In this document: piece after piece, positions 1 through 8,984 of the stretch
Position numbering within the stretch: position 1 is the first letter of the stretch
Layout: each line of letters starts with the position of its first letter
Notes under the pieces: model-generated
The model's database searches: none
Told to the model about the DNA's origin: nothing
Seen by the model: only the letters and a program-made list of their open reading frames with translations
Assembly (NCBI RefSeq): GCF_900105025.1
Contig: NZ_LT629759.1
Location: 682,001-746,000, forward strand
Direction of reading: 5' to 3'
Length of the DNA stretch: 64,000 bases
DNA from: Parafannyhessea umbonata
GTDB lineage: Bacteria > Actinomycetota > Coriobacteriia > Coriobacteriales > Atopobiaceae
Translations under genes and position numbers: made by a program

Positions 1-1
1 C

Positions 2-388
2 AGGAGCGGCGTCACCGCCCAGTTCTGGACCCGATTCAAACTGTTCGTCGCGTGCGTCCTGGCGTTCGCGACCATCGGCATCTTCCGCGTCGCGCTCACC
101 GCGGCCACGGTCTCCAACCTCACCCAGGCAAACGCCCTGGAGGAGAAGATCTCGACCTCCGCGTCCGCGAACAGCGACCTCAAGATAGAGCGCTCCGTGC
201 TCAGCAGCAGCTCCCGCGTGAACGCGATCGCGACGCAGAACTACGGCATGGTCCTTTCGACCGACACCGAGGCCATGGACGCGTCCGCCCAGGGCGCCGA
301 CGCTTCCGCGAAGGGCGCGAAGGCGACGTCTGGCGACGCCGCGCAGCAGGCATCTGCAAAAGATGCGCAGTCCTCGGATGTGCGCTAG
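2..388 (+). CDS. FtsL-like divisome protein (5' end outside window)
   Basis: The open frame runs in from the window edge, so the start is not visible; 128 residues can be read. A hydrophobic segment (about residues 11-33 of the visible part, FKLFVACVLAFATIGIFRV) is followed by a stretch rich in Leu, Ser, Asp and Glu (LTQANALEEKIS...), and the protein ends in an Ala/Lys/Asp-rich tail. A short single-pass protein with a coiled-coil-like outer region directly before ftsI is the usual layout of FtsL, which recruits FtsI/FtsW with FtsQ. The identification rests on position and topology because FtsL sequences are poorly conserved. Confidence 0.6.
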   Translation, partial: RSGVTAQFWTRFKLFVACVLAFATIGIFRVALTAATVSNLTQANALEEKISTSASANSDLKIERSVLSSSSRVNAIATQNYGMVLSTDTEAMDASAQGADASAKGAKATSGDAAQQASAKDAQSSDVR

Positions 389-420
389 CTTTCGCCCGTC
401 GTGGCGTAAACTCCATATCC

Positions 421-2223
421 GTGAGATACCAGAGTGGAAATAGAGACGGCCGCAGAGGCCGGTATGACGTGACGGGAGCCTCGTACGACGAGGCTCCTCG
501 TTCGCGTCGCGGCGTCCCCGTGCGCGGCGGACGCGCCCCACAGCACAGCTCGTACGACCAGATGGTGAGGATAGTTTTTCTCGTCCTGGGCTTCATACTG
601 CTCTTTGTGGTGGGAAGGCTCATCTACCTCCAGGTTGTGGACGCGAAGTACCTCTCAACGAGGGCGGCGGCGCAGCGCACGAACGAGATAACCATTCATG
701 CGAAGCGCGGCACCATATACGACAGAAACGGCAACGTCCTGGCCACGAGCGAGGACTGCAAGACCATCTATTGCAACCCGCAGGAGGTGAACGACCCCGC
801 TGAGGCCGCGTCCGTGCTCGCGGACGAGCTGGGCGGCGAGGACACGGACTACGTCGACAAGCTGATGGGTGACAACTCGTTCACCTACATCAAGCGCCAG
901 GTGGACGAAGACGTTGCCAAGAGCGTGCAGAAGAAGCTCGACAAGAAGAAGATCCGCGGCGTCTACTACCTGAACGACGTGAAGCGCGTCTATCCCTACG
1001 GTGCGACGGGCGGTCAGGTGCTTGGCATCGTCGGCACGGACGGCAACGGCCTGAGCGGCCTGGAGCTGTACTACAACGATGTGCTCGAGGGCACGGACGG
1101 AAAGATGATGGTCGAGACCGGCTCGGGCGGCACGCCCATCGCCGGCGGCAACTCCCAGGTCGTGAAGAAGGCCAAGAACGGCAAGGACATCGTCATCTCG
1201 CTCGACATAGACGTCCAGAAGATCGCCGAGGACACCATCGTCCAGGGCGTAAAGGACTACAAGGCGGACTCCGGCTCCGTCATGGTGACCGACCCCAAGT
1301 CCGGCGAGATCATCGCGGCGTGCTCGACCCCGCTCTTCAACATAACGGACACCTCCCAGATCAAGGAGGGCGCACTGAACCTGAAGCCGGTCTCGTCCTC
1401 CTACGAGCCGGGCTCGATCTTCAAGGTGCTGACCGCCGCCATCGGCATCGACAACGGGCTCGTGACGCCGAGTTCGACGTTCTCGGTGCCGGGCAAGGTC
1501 AGGGTGGGCGACGACCTCGTGGGCGACGACGACGGGCGTACGGCGACCATGAACATGTCGCTGAGAGAGATCCTGAGGCGCTCCTCGAACGCCGGCATGG
1601 CGCTCGTGGCGCAGGACGTGATAGGCGAGGAGAAGTTCGCGAACGGCGTCGCGAAGTTCAAGATCGGCACGAAGACCGGCATAGACTATCCGGGCGAGGT
1701 CAAGGGCATCGTCAAGCAGCTGAACCAGTACGACGGCGCCAGCTTGGGCTCCATGTCGTTTGGCCAGTCCCTCGCCATACCACTAGACCAAATGGTGAAG
1801 GCCATAGGGTCCATCGCGAACGACGGCAAGATCGTGACGCCGCACTTCCTGGTGAGCAGGGGCGGCAAGAAGGTCGCGTGGAAGTCCGAGGGCCGCGCCG
1901 TGTCGAAGAAGACGGCGGACGAGGTCACGGACATGATGCGCACGGTCGTGAAGGACGGCACGGCGCAGGCGGCGCAGGTGAAGGGCTACGACGTGGCGGG
2001 CAAGACCGGCACGGGCGAGCAGGCGGACGATTCCGGCAAATACGTCGCGTTCAAGTACGTGAGCTCGCTCATAGGATTTGCGAACGCGAGCGACCCGAAG
2101 GTCCTCGTGTACGTAGGCCTGAACGGCACCCCGTATCTTGCCACGTCTTCCGCGGCGCCGCTCTTCTCTACAATCATGAGTGAGGCCCTATCCGACATGG
2201 GCGTGACGCCTGACGCGGGCTAG
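421..2223 (+). CDS. ftsI: Peptidoglycan transpeptidase FtsI (class B penicillin-binding protein)
   Basis: Septal DD-transpeptidase, 600 aa from a GTG start at 421. The frame is open further upstream but that part is Arg/His-rich and overlaps the preceding gene. GTG 469 and ATG 562 are alternative starts, and no strong ribosome site separates them. A membrane anchor (VRIVFLVLGFILLFVVGRL) near residue 50 is followed by the PBP dimerisation domain and then the transpeptidase domain with all three active-site motifs: SIFK (Ser332/Lys335), SSN (388-390) and KTG (528-530). The protein crosslinks septal peptidoglycan with FtsW. A SpoVD-like paralogue is possible, but the dcw position favours FtsI. 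The gene ends 29 nt before murF; murE, which often lies between them, is absent here. Confidence 0.93.
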   Translation: MRYQSGNRDGRRGRYDVTGASYDEAPRSRRGVPVRGGRAPQHSSYDQMVRIVFLVLGFILLFVVGRLIYLQVVDAKYLSTRAAAQRTNEITIHAKRGTIYDRNGNVLATSEDCKTIYCNPQEVNDPAEAASVLADELGGEDTDYVDKLMGDNSFTYIKRQVDEDVAKSVQKKLDKKKIRGVYYLNDVKRVYPYGATGGQVLGIVGTDGNGLSGLELYYNDVLEGTDGKMMVETGSGGTPIAGGNSQVVKKAKNGKDIVISLDIDVQKIAEDTIVQGVKDYKADSGSVMVTDPKSGEIIAACSTPLFNITDTSQIKEGALNLKPVSSSYEPGSIFKVLTAAIGIDNGLVTPSSTFSVPGKVRVGDDLVGDDDGRTATMNMSLREILRRSSNAGMALVAQDVIGEEKFANGVAKFKIGTKTGIDYPGEVKGIVKQLNQYDGASLGSMSFGQSLAIPLDQMVKAIGSIANDGKIVTPHFLVSRGGKKVAWKSEGRAVSKKTADEVTDMMRTVVKDGTAQAAQVKGYDVAGKTGTGEQADDSGKYVAFKYVSSLIGFANASDPKVLVYVGLNGTPYLATSSAAPLFSTIMSEALSDMGVTPDAG

Positions 2224-2252
2224 CCGCGCCAGGGAAGGTGACAGGTGGTTCG

Positions 2253-3701
2253 ATGGTAAAGATCTCCGTTCCTGACATGGTTCGCGCGACCGGCGCGGAC
2301 GTGGTGATCGAGGTCCCCGGCGGCGTCGTCGAGGGCGTCCAGACAGACTCGCGCGCCGTGGGCACCGGCACGTGCTTCGTGTGCTTCCCGGGCGAGCGGG
2401 TCGATGGCAACAAGTTTGCCCCCGCCGCGGTGGAGGAGGGTGCCGCCGCGGTCGTCATGACGCGCGAACCCGACGAGTCGCTGCTTGCCCTTGCGCGCGA
2501 GCGCGGCTGCTCCGTGCTGAGGGCGAAGGACGACGATCCCGAGGAGTTCATGCTGCGCCTCGCCGGCGCCTGGCGGCGCATGAACCCGCAGTGGGTCGTC
2601 GTGGGCGTCACGGGGTCGGTCGGCAAGACCACCACGAAGGACATGCTGAGGGCGTCTCTTGCCACGCGCTACCGCGTGCACGCCACCGCCGGCAACTTCA
2701 ACAACCTCATCGGGCTCCCGATTACCATCCTCTCCGCCGACAGCGCGGACGAGGTGCTGGTGTGCGAGATGGGCATGAACCACAAGGGCGAGCTCACGCG
2801 CCTTGCCGCCGCGGCGCTCCCCACCGTGTCGCTCATCACGAACGTGGGCACCAGCCACATAGGGCTACTGGGCTCGCGCGAGAACATCGCCCGCGCGAAG
2901 GCCGAGATACTATCCGGCATGCGCCCGACCGCCGAGCCACAATCCGGCGTGAGCCCCATGCTCGCCATGACGTCTGACAACGACTTCGCACCGCTCATCG
3001 AGCGCGAGTACGCCACGCCTGCGGGCGTTGAGTGCATCTACGTGGGCACGGGCGAGAAGGACGACGTCCGCGCCTCTGATGTTCGCCTTGACGGGGAGGG
3101 GCACCCGTCCTTCTCGCTCGGCTTTGCCGACGGATGGTCGAGGGGCGTGACGCTGGACGTTCCCGGAAAGGCCGTCGTTCAGGACTTCCTGCTCGCGATT
3201 GCCGTCTGCGACCGCCTGGGCGTGGACCGCGACGCCGCGGCCGACGCGATGGAGCACATGCCGCGCACCGGCATGAGGCTCGAGGTCATCCGTACCGCGG
3301 GCAAGCCCAGCATGATCGACGACTCGTACAACGCGAGCCCCAGCTCCATCGCGGCGGCGCTCGACGTGCTGTGCTCCATGGAGTGCGCCGGCCGGAGGGT
3401 TGCCGTCCTGGGCGAGGTGGGCGAGCTCGGCGGCGAGTCGGCGCGCCTGCACGGTTACATCGGCGCGTACGCCGCCGCAAAGCCAATAGACCTGTTGGTG
3501 CTCGTGGGAGCGGACGATGCCCGCCAGATGCGCGAGGCCGCGCTCACCATGGGCTTCTCGGAGGACAGGCTCGAGCTCTTCCCGGACGTGGACTCCGCCG
3601 TCGCGACCATCGGCGCGGTGCTGGGCCCGGATGACCTCGTACTAGCAAAGGGCTCGAGGTCGGCCGGCCTCGACCAGTTCGTCAAGGGAGTGTTGGCCTG
3701 A
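2253..3701 (+). CDS. murF: UDP-N-acetylmuramoyl-tripeptide--D-Ala-D-Ala ligase MurF
   Basis: Adds D-Ala-D-Ala to the UDP-MurNAc-tripeptide in the cytoplasm; 482 aa. Mur-ligase features are clear: the ATP loop GVTGSVGKTTTKD (about residues 118-130), the AGNFNNLIGLP and EMGMNHKGEL segments of the central domain, NVGTSHIGLLGSRENIA, and the C-terminal DDSYNASPSS motif. ATG 2253 is preferred over the in-frame GTG 2238 because GTG 2238 abuts its purine run with no spacing. The stop overlaps the mraY start (TGATG), implying translational coupling. Confidence 0.95.
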   Translation: MVKISVPDMVRATGADVVIEVPGGVVEGVQTDSRAVGTGTCFVCFPGERVDGNKFAPAAVEEGAAAVVMTREPDESLLALARERGCSVLRAKDDDPEEFMLRLAGAWRRMNPQWVVVGVTGSVGKTTTKDMLRASLATRYRVHATAGNFNNLIGLPITILSADSADEVLVCEMGMNHKGELTRLAAAALPTVSLITNVGTSHIGLLGSRENIARAKAEILSGMRPTAEPQSGVSPMLAMTSDNDFAPLIEREYATPAGVECIYVGTGEKDDVRASDVRLDGEGHPSFSLGFADGWSRGVTLDVPGKAVVQDFLLAIAVCDRLGVDRDAAADAMEHMPRTGMRLEVIRTAGKPSMIDDSYNASPSSIAAALDVLCSMECAGRRVAVLGEVGELGGESARLHGYIGAYAAAKPIDLLVLVGADDARQMREAALTMGFSEDRLELFPDVDSAVATIGAVLGPDDLVLAKGSRSAGLDQFVKGVLA

Positions 3702-4732
3702 TGTTTGGAAACCCGAGCTATCCCACGTACCAGATCTTCCTAGCGGCCGTGATCGCCGCGGCCATCGTGCTCGTGCTCATGCCGCTCTTCATCAGGCTCA
3801 TGCGCCACGAGGGCATAGGCCAGCAGGTCAGGGCGGACGGCCCGCAGAGGCACCTCGTCAAGCAGGGCACGCCCACCATGGGCGGCGTCGTGATCTTGGC
3901 GGCGGTCCTCATCACGTGCGCGATTCAGGCCCGCTGGACCATGGACCTCGTGCTCGCGGTGCTCGCGACCTACCTCACCGGCTCGCTTGGCCTCCTGGAC
4001 GACATCGAGAGCGTCGCGCACAAGCGCTCGCTCGGCCTCACGCCCTCGCAGAAGATGGCCGGCCTCATCCTGATCTCCGTCGCGTTCTGCGTGCTCGCGG
4101 TCAACTTCTGCGGCGTGACGCCCAGCGTGGCGTTCCCGGGCGGCGCCGCGCTCGACCTCGGCGTCCTCACGACGACGGTCAAGGTTGGCGGCACGGCCGT
4201 CAGGCTGCCGTGGCTGTACATGTTCTTCGTGTTCCTGCTGATGGCCGGCCTCTCGAACGCCGTGAACCTCACGGACGGCCTCGACGGCCTCGCCGGCGGC
4301 TGCACGCTCGTCGTCATGCTCATCATGGGCATGGTCGCGTTCAGCTACGGCGAGAGGAACCTCGCCATCTTCGCCGCGGCCATATCCGGGGCGCTCGTAG
4401 GTTTCCTGTGGTACAACTGCTATCCCGCGTCCATCTTCATGGGCGACACGGGATCGCTCGCCCTCGGCGCCGCGTTCGCGTCGCTTGCGGTCCTCACGAA
4501 GACCGAGATCTGCTCGCTCGTGATGGGCGGACTGTTCATCGTGGAGGCGCTCAGCGTCATCATCCAGGTCGTCAGCTTCAAGGCGACGGGCAAGAGGGTG
4601 TTCCTCATGGCGCCCATCCACCATCACTTCGAGAAGAAGGGCTGGAGCGAGACGAAGGTCGTCATCCGCTTCTGGATCGTCTCCGCGGCGTTCGCCGTCC
4701 TCGGATTCGCGCTCTACTTCCAGCTTCGCTAG
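3701..4732 (+). CDS. mraY: Phospho-N-acetylmuramoyl-pentapeptide-transferase MraY
   Basis: Integral membrane enzyme that transfers phospho-MurNAc-pentapeptide to undecaprenyl phosphate to make lipid I. The 343 residues form about ten hydrophobic segments. Family signatures are visible: DGPQRHLVKQGTPTMGG in the first cytoplasmic loop, NLTDGLDGLAGG with the catalytic Asp residues, GDTGSLALG, and the His-rich APIHHHFEKKGW loop. The length is slightly below the usual 320-360 aa range midpoint and nothing appears missing. It overlaps murF by 3 nt and is followed 10 nt later by murD. Confidence 0.96.
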   Translation: MFGNPSYPTYQIFLAAVIAAAIVLVLMPLFIRLMRHEGIGQQVRADGPQRHLVKQGTPTMGGVVILAAVLITCAIQARWTMDLVLAVLATYLTGSLGLLDDIESVAHKRSLGLTPSQKMAGLILISVAFCVLAVNFCGVTPSVAFPGGAALDLGVLTTTVKVGGTAVRLPWLYMFFVFLLMAGLSNAVNLTDGLDGLAGGCTLVVMLIMGMVAFSYGERNLAIFAAAISGALVGFLWYNCYPASIFMGDTGSLALGAAFASLAVLTKTEICSLVMGGLFIVEALSVIIQVVSFKATGKRVFLMAPIHHHFEKKGWSETKVVIRFWIVSAAFAVLGFALYFQLR

Positions 4733-4742
4733 GGAGGCCAGA

Positions 4743-6161
4743 ATGGCTCGGGAAATGGAAAACAAGTTGGGCGACGTGTGCGTCCTCGGGCTCGGCAAGA
4801 CCGGCCGCGAGGTCGCGCGCTACCTCTGCGGGCAGGCGCGTGGGCGCGTGGGCTCCGTCACGCTCTACGGGGGCGCGAGCTCGAGCGAGGGCGACGCCAC
4901 GCGCGAGCTCGAGGCGCTTGGCGTTCGCGTCGTCGTCGGCACTGAGGAGGTCGAGGGAGCGTACGACCTTGCGGTGTCGTCTCCCGGCATATCCGAGTTC
5001 TCCGCGTTCTTCTCGTCCGCGCGCGAGCACTCCCGCGAGATCATCGGCGAACCGGAGTTCGCGTGGCGCGAGAGCCCGTACAAGTGGGTCGCCATCACCG
5101 GCACCAACGGCAAGACCACCACGACCACGCTCTCGACGGCTCTCCTGCACGAGGGCGGCCTATCCGCCGTCGCCGTCGGCAACATCGGCAACCTCTGCAC
5201 CGGCGAGGTCGCCGCGCGCACGCCGGACGAGTGGTTCGTGGCGGAGCTCTCCAGCTTTCAGCTCGCGTGCACGCGCCTTCTGCACCCGCGCGTCGCGTGC
5301 CTGCTCAACGTCACGCCGGACCACGTGGAGTGGCACGGCTCGATCGAGGCGTACGCCGCGGCAAAGGAGAAGGTCTTCCAGAACCTCGACGCGGGCAACC
5401 TCGCGATCGTGAGCGAGGAGGACTCGTGGTGCCAGGCCGTTATCTCGCGCCTGGAGGCGCGGGGGCTGCGCGTGTGCCACCTGAACGTGCACGCACAGCC
5501 GCAGGAGCCGTGCGCCGCGTTCGTGCGCGACGGAAGGCTCGTCGTGCGCCTGGATGGCAAGGAGCACGACCTTATGGCGACGACCGAGGTCCCCATCGCG
5601 GGCGACCACAACCTACAGAACGTCCTTGCGGCCTCAGCGCTCGCGCTTGAGCTCGGCGTCTCGGCGCAGGACGTCGCACGCGGCGTTCGCGCGTTCCACG
5701 CCCTCGAGCACCGCATCGAGCCGTGCGGCGAGGTCGCGGGCGTGCGCTTCGTGAACGACTCCAAGGCCACGAACACCGACTCCGTGCAGAAGGCGCTCAC
5801 GGCGTTTCCCAAGGGCCACGTCGTGCTCCTGCTCGGCGGCCACGACAAGGGCACGGACCTCGCGCCGCTTGCCGCAGACGTCGTGCGCGACTGCAAGGCG
5901 GCCGTGTGCTTCGGCGCGGCGGGGGAGCGCATCGCCTCCGCGCTCGAGGACGCGCTTGCGGAGGGCGACGGCACCACGAGGGTCGTGCGCGCCCCGCACC
6001 TGCGCGAGGCGTTCGACGCCGCCGTGTCCGAGGCCGCACCGGGTGACGTGGTGCTCCTCTCGCCCGCGTGCTCGTCCTTCGACGAGTTCGGCAACATGGC
6101 GGAGCGCGGGCGCGCGTTCAAGCAGATGGTAAGTGACCTGGGGAAGAAAAGAGAGAGCTAG
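4743..6161 (+). CDS. murD: UDP-N-acetylmuramoyl-L-alanine--D-glutamate ligase MurD
   Basis: Cytoplasmic Mur ligase adding D-Glu; 472 aa. The Rossmann-like N-terminus (VCVLGLGKTGREVARYL) is followed by the ATP loop AITGTNGKTTTTTLS (Lys near residue 124), NVTPDHVEWHGS, the NDSKATNTDS motif, LLGGHDKGTDL and the C-terminal SPACSSFDEFGNM. The ATG at 4743 sits behind a good AGGGAGG site at the mraY stop. It ends 3 nt before ftsW, so the two are co-translated. Confidence 0.96.
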   Translation: MAREMENKLGDVCVLGLGKTGREVARYLCGQARGRVGSVTLYGGASSSEGDATRELEALGVRVVVGTEEVEGAYDLAVSSPGISEFSAFFSSAREHSREIIGEPEFAWRESPYKWVAITGTNGKTTTTTLSTALLHEGGLSAVAVGNIGNLCTGEVAARTPDEWFVAELSSFQLACTRLLHPRVACLLNVTPDHVEWHGSIEAYAAAKEKVFQNLDAGNLAIVSEEDSWCQAVISRLEARGLRVCHLNVHAQPQEPCAAFVRDGRLVVRLDGKEHDLMATTEVPIAGDHNLQNVLAASALALELGVSAQDVARGVRAFHALEHRIEPCGEVAGVRFVNDSKATNTDSVQKALTAFPKGHVVLLLGGHDKGTDLAPLAADVVRDCKAAVCFGAAGERIASALEDALAEGDGTTRVVRAPHLREAFDAAVSEAAPGDVVLLSPACSSFDEFGNMAERGRAFKQMVSDLGKKRES

Positions 6162-6164
6162 CGT

Positions 6165-7784
6165 ATGCAGCGTGTAGAGTCGGCAGGCCAGACAACGGCG
6201 AGAAGGACGGTCGAGGCCGGCCACGGCGCGTTCGCTGATCGCTACATCTTCGGGGTTCCCGCGCGCTTCATGGCGCCGCGCCTGCTCTTTCTGGGCGCCG
6301 TCGCGTTCCTTGCGCTCTTTGGCCTCACGATGATCTACTCGTCGTCGTCCATAACGGCGCTGTCATCGGCGGACGCCCACTATAACGCCGCGTTCTACCT
6401 GCAGCGCCAGCTGCTCTTCGGCGCGGTGGGCATTGTGCTCGCGTTCGTGATCGCGCGCTTCGACTACCACCTGTGGGTCCGAAAGCTGCTCGTGGTGGAG
6501 TGGCTTGTCACCTTGATTCTCCTGCTGCTGGTGCTCACGCCGTTTGCGGGGTCGGACGCATACGGCGCGACGCGCTGGATCCAGGTGGGCCCCGTGAACC
6601 TGCAGCCGTCCGAGTTCGCCAAGATCACGCTCATCCTGGTCGCGGCGAACCTCATCAGCGAGTACTACGAGGGTACGACGTACGACTCGCGCGAGCTGAT
6701 CACGTTCCTCGTGTTTGGCATCGTGGTGCCCGCCCTCCTCATCTTACGGCAGCCGGACAAGGGCACCTTCACGGTCGTCGCCGTGACGCTCATCATCATG
6801 CTGTACTTCGGCGGCGCGCCCGGCAAGCTGTGCATTGGCCTCCTGGTCCTGGGCATCGCGACCCTTGCCCTCGTCTCGTACGCGCAGCCGTACTCGCGCG
6901 CCCGCATCGAGATCATGATGAACCCGTGGTCGGACCCGTACGACAAGGGCTACCAACTCGTCCAGGGGCTGTACGCGTTCGGATCCGGCGGCGTGTTCGG
7001 CGTGGGAATCGGCATGTCGAAGCAGAAGTACAGCTACCTGCCCATGGCGTACAACGACTTCATCTTCGCCGTCGTGGGCGAGGAGCTGGGGCTCGTGGGC
7101 ACGCTCGGCATGGTCGCTGCGTTCGTCGTGCTGCTGTGGGCGGGCCTCAAGATCGCGCGCTACGCCCCGGACCTCTCGGGCCAGCTCGCCGCCGTGGGGT
7201 GCACGTTCATCATCGTCGCGCAGATGCTACTCAACGTGAGCGGCGTGCTATGCATGTTCCCACTTTCCGGAAAGCCGATTCCGTTCGTCTCGTATGGCGG
7301 TTCGTCCATCATGAGCAGCCTCATGCTCGCGGGCGTCGTCATGTCCGTGTCGCTTCAGAGCAAGCTGCCCCAGACGGAATACGACGACCGCAGGAGCGAG
7401 TGGAGCGTGACGTCCGCGCCCAGGCAGGAGTCGTTTGTGGGAGAGCCCACCCCCAGGAGCGCGCGTCGGACGAGCGTGCCGCTTGCCGGTACGGCCACGT
7501 CCGCGGAGCCCACACGCGGCAGGTTCACGGTGCTCGGCGGCGGCCGCGAGCCCGGAGCCGAGCGTGCGGGGGGCTCCTCCACGAGTCCGGAGCAGCTCAG
7601 GCGCGAGCGAGAGATGCGCGCCAGGGCGAATGGTGCTAGAGTCACTTCCGACAGGCGGGGCAGGACGCGCATCGACCTGGGGCCGAGCGCGAGCGACCGC
7701 CTGAGGACCAGAAACCAGGGTCCCGAGGTGAGGGGCTACGATGGCCCGACCCGGGATAGAAGGAGGGACAGGCGTGGCAGATAG
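6165..7784 (+). CDS. ftsW: Septal peptidoglycan glycosyltransferase FtsW (SEDS family) with basic C-terminal tail
   Basis: SEDS polymerase that extends septal glycan from lipid II together with FtsI; 539 aa with about ten membrane segments. Signatures include MIYSSSS after the first helix, GATRWIQVGPVNLQPSEFAK, the RQPDKGT loop, and GKPIPFVSYGGSSI near the end of the membrane domain. About 125 residues follow the last helix and are rich in Arg, Ser, Gly and Pro; this tail is longer than in many FtsW proteins and probably lies in the cytoplasm. The last 11 nt overlap the murG start. RodA is the alternative, but the dcw position supports FtsW. Confidence 0.93.
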   Translation: MQRVESAGQTTARRTVEAGHGAFADRYIFGVPARFMAPRLLFLGAVAFLALFGLTMIYSSSSITALSSADAHYNAAFYLQRQLLFGAVGIVLAFVIARFDYHLWVRKLLVVEWLVTLILLLLVLTPFAGSDAYGATRWIQVGPVNLQPSEFAKITLILVAANLISEYYEGTTYDSRELITFLVFGIVVPALLILRQPDKGTFTVVAVTLIIMLYFGGAPGKLCIGLLVLGIATLALVSYAQPYSRARIEIMMNPWSDPYDKGYQLVQGLYAFGSGGVFGVGIGMSKQKYSYLPMAYNDFIFAVVGEELGLVGTLGMVAAFVVLLWAGLKIARYAPDLSGQLAAVGCTFIIVAQMLLNVSGVLCMFPLSGKPIPFVSYGGSSIMSSLMLAGVVMSVSLQSKLPQTEYDDRRSEWSVTSAPRQESFVGEPTPRSARRTSVPLAGTATSAEPTRGRFTVLGGGREPGAERAGGSSTSPEQLRREREMRARANGARVTSDRRGRTRIDLGPSASDRLRTRNQGPEVRGYDGPTRDRRRDRRGR

Positions 7785-8901
7785 CTTGAGGGTGGCAATC
7801 GCCGCCGGCGGAACCGCGGGCCACATCAACCCGGCGCTCGCGCTGGCAGAGGAGCTCGCCGCGCGCGGGCATCAGGTGGAGTTCTTCGGCCAGCCCAAGA
7901 AGCTGGAGTCCACGCTCGTGCCGCAGGCGGGCTTCCCGTTCAACCCCATCGACGTCACGGGCTTCGACCGCTCGCGTCCCTGGACGCTCGTCTCGGCGCT
8001 GTGGCGCATGCGTGCCGCCCAGAAGACCATCGGCCGCCACTTCGGCTCTTCTCGCCCGGACGTCGCGGTGGGCTTTGGCGCCTACATCGAGCTGCCACTC
8101 ATCAACTGGTGCCACGCGCAGGGCATCCCCTGCGTCATCCACGAGCAGAACTCCGTGCCGGGGCTTGCCAACAAGACGTCCGCCGCGAAGGTGAAGACGG
8201 TGTGCGTGTCGCTTCCCGTCGCGATTGACGCGTTCAGGGGCAAGGTCGGGCCCGACACCCAGATCGTCGTCACGGGCAACCCCGTCAGGCAGAGCGTCAT
8301 CCGCGCCGACCGCGCGGAGGGCCGTCGCAACCTCGGCATCCCAAAGGACGCCACGATGCTTCTCGTCTTCGGCGGAAGCCTCGGCGCGCGTCACCTCAAC
8401 CAGGGGGTCGCAGCCCTTAAGTCCAAGCTCCTCTCGCGCAAGGACCTCTACGTCATCCACTCCACGGGCAAGGGCGAGTACGACTCCGTCGTGAACGAGC
8501 TCGCCCTCACGCAGGACGAGGCCGCGCGCTGGCGCGTCATGCCCTACATCGACCGCATGGGCGAGGCCCTTGCGGCCGCGGACCTCGTGCTCTCACGCGC
8601 CGGAGCTTCCTCCGTGGCAGAGATCGCGGCGCTCGCCGTGCCGAGCATGCTCGTGCCGTATCCCTTCGCGACGGCGGACCACCAGACCACGAACGCCCGC
8701 TACCTCGTGGACGCGGGCGCCGCGGTGCTCCTTCCGGACGAGAAGATCGACGCGCCCGAGTTTGAGGACGACCTCCTCGGCCTCGTGGATGACCCCGCCC
8801 GCCGTCAGGCCATGCGAGACGCGGCCCGAGGCCTCGCCCAGGACAAGGCGGCCCTCGCCCTCGCCGACCAAGTGGAAAGTGCCGCGGCGCTCAAGGCGTA
8901 G
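7774..8901 (+). CDS. murG: UDP-GlcNAc:lipid I N-acetylglucosaminyltransferase MurG
   Basis: Peripheral membrane GT-B glycosyltransferase that converts lipid I to lipid II; 375 aa. The start is GTG 7774, seven bases after a perfect AGGAGG (7761-7766). The in-frame ATG at 7741 lies upstream of that site and would extend the protein into the ftsW tail. Visible motifs are the N-terminal glycine loop AAGGTAGHINP (residues 10-20), the acceptor-domain IHEQNSVPG, the second-domain loop VFGGSLGARHLNQ, and the donor-binding LSRAGASSVAEI with PYPFATADHQTTNA. It overlaps ftsW and is followed by an 83-nt gap with a hairpin. Confidence 0.95.
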   Translation: MADSLRVAIAAGGTAGHINPALALAEELAARGHQVEFFGQPKKLESTLVPQAGFPFNPIDVTGFDRSRPWTLVSALWRMRAAQKTIGRHFGSSRPDVAVGFGAYIELPLINWCHAQGIPCVIHEQNSVPGLANKTSAAKVKTVCVSLPVAIDAFRGKVGPDTQIVVTGNPVRQSVIRADRAEGRRNLGIPKDATMLLVFGGSLGARHLNQGVAALKSKLLSRKDLYVIHSTGKGEYDSVVNELALTQDEAARWRVMPYIDRMGEALAAADLVLSRAGASSVAEIAALAVPSMLVPYPFATADHQTTNARYLVDAGAAVLLPDEKIDAPEFEDDLLGLVDDPARRQAMRDAARGLAQDKAALALADQVESAAALKA

Positions 8902-8937
8902 CGCCACGGCAACCCATATTGCGCTAGAGTATGGTAA

Positions 8938-8956
8938 GGCCCACGTGCCGTGGGCC
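8938..8956 (+). terminator. Perfect hairpin between murG and murC
   Basis: GGCCCACG, a 3-nt loop, then CGTGGGCC form a perfect 8-bp stem followed by ATTTCTT. The T tract is weak, so this could be a leaky terminator or a processing/attenuation hairpin. It lies in one of the few gaps in an otherwise nearly gapless operon. Confidence 0.45.
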
Positions 8957-8984
8957 ATTTCTTCATGTCTAAGAGAGGTTACTG

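Noticed and set aside
52-420. Upstream extension of the ftsI frame to position 52
   Set aside because: The extension is Arg/His-rich, overlaps the real FtsL-like gene in another frame and lies before any membrane anchor; it is a shadow.
3740-4798. Long antisense frame across mraY (352 aa)
   Set aside because: Composition is Arg/Glu/His/Asp repeats typical of the antisense of GC-rich genes; mraY is certain.
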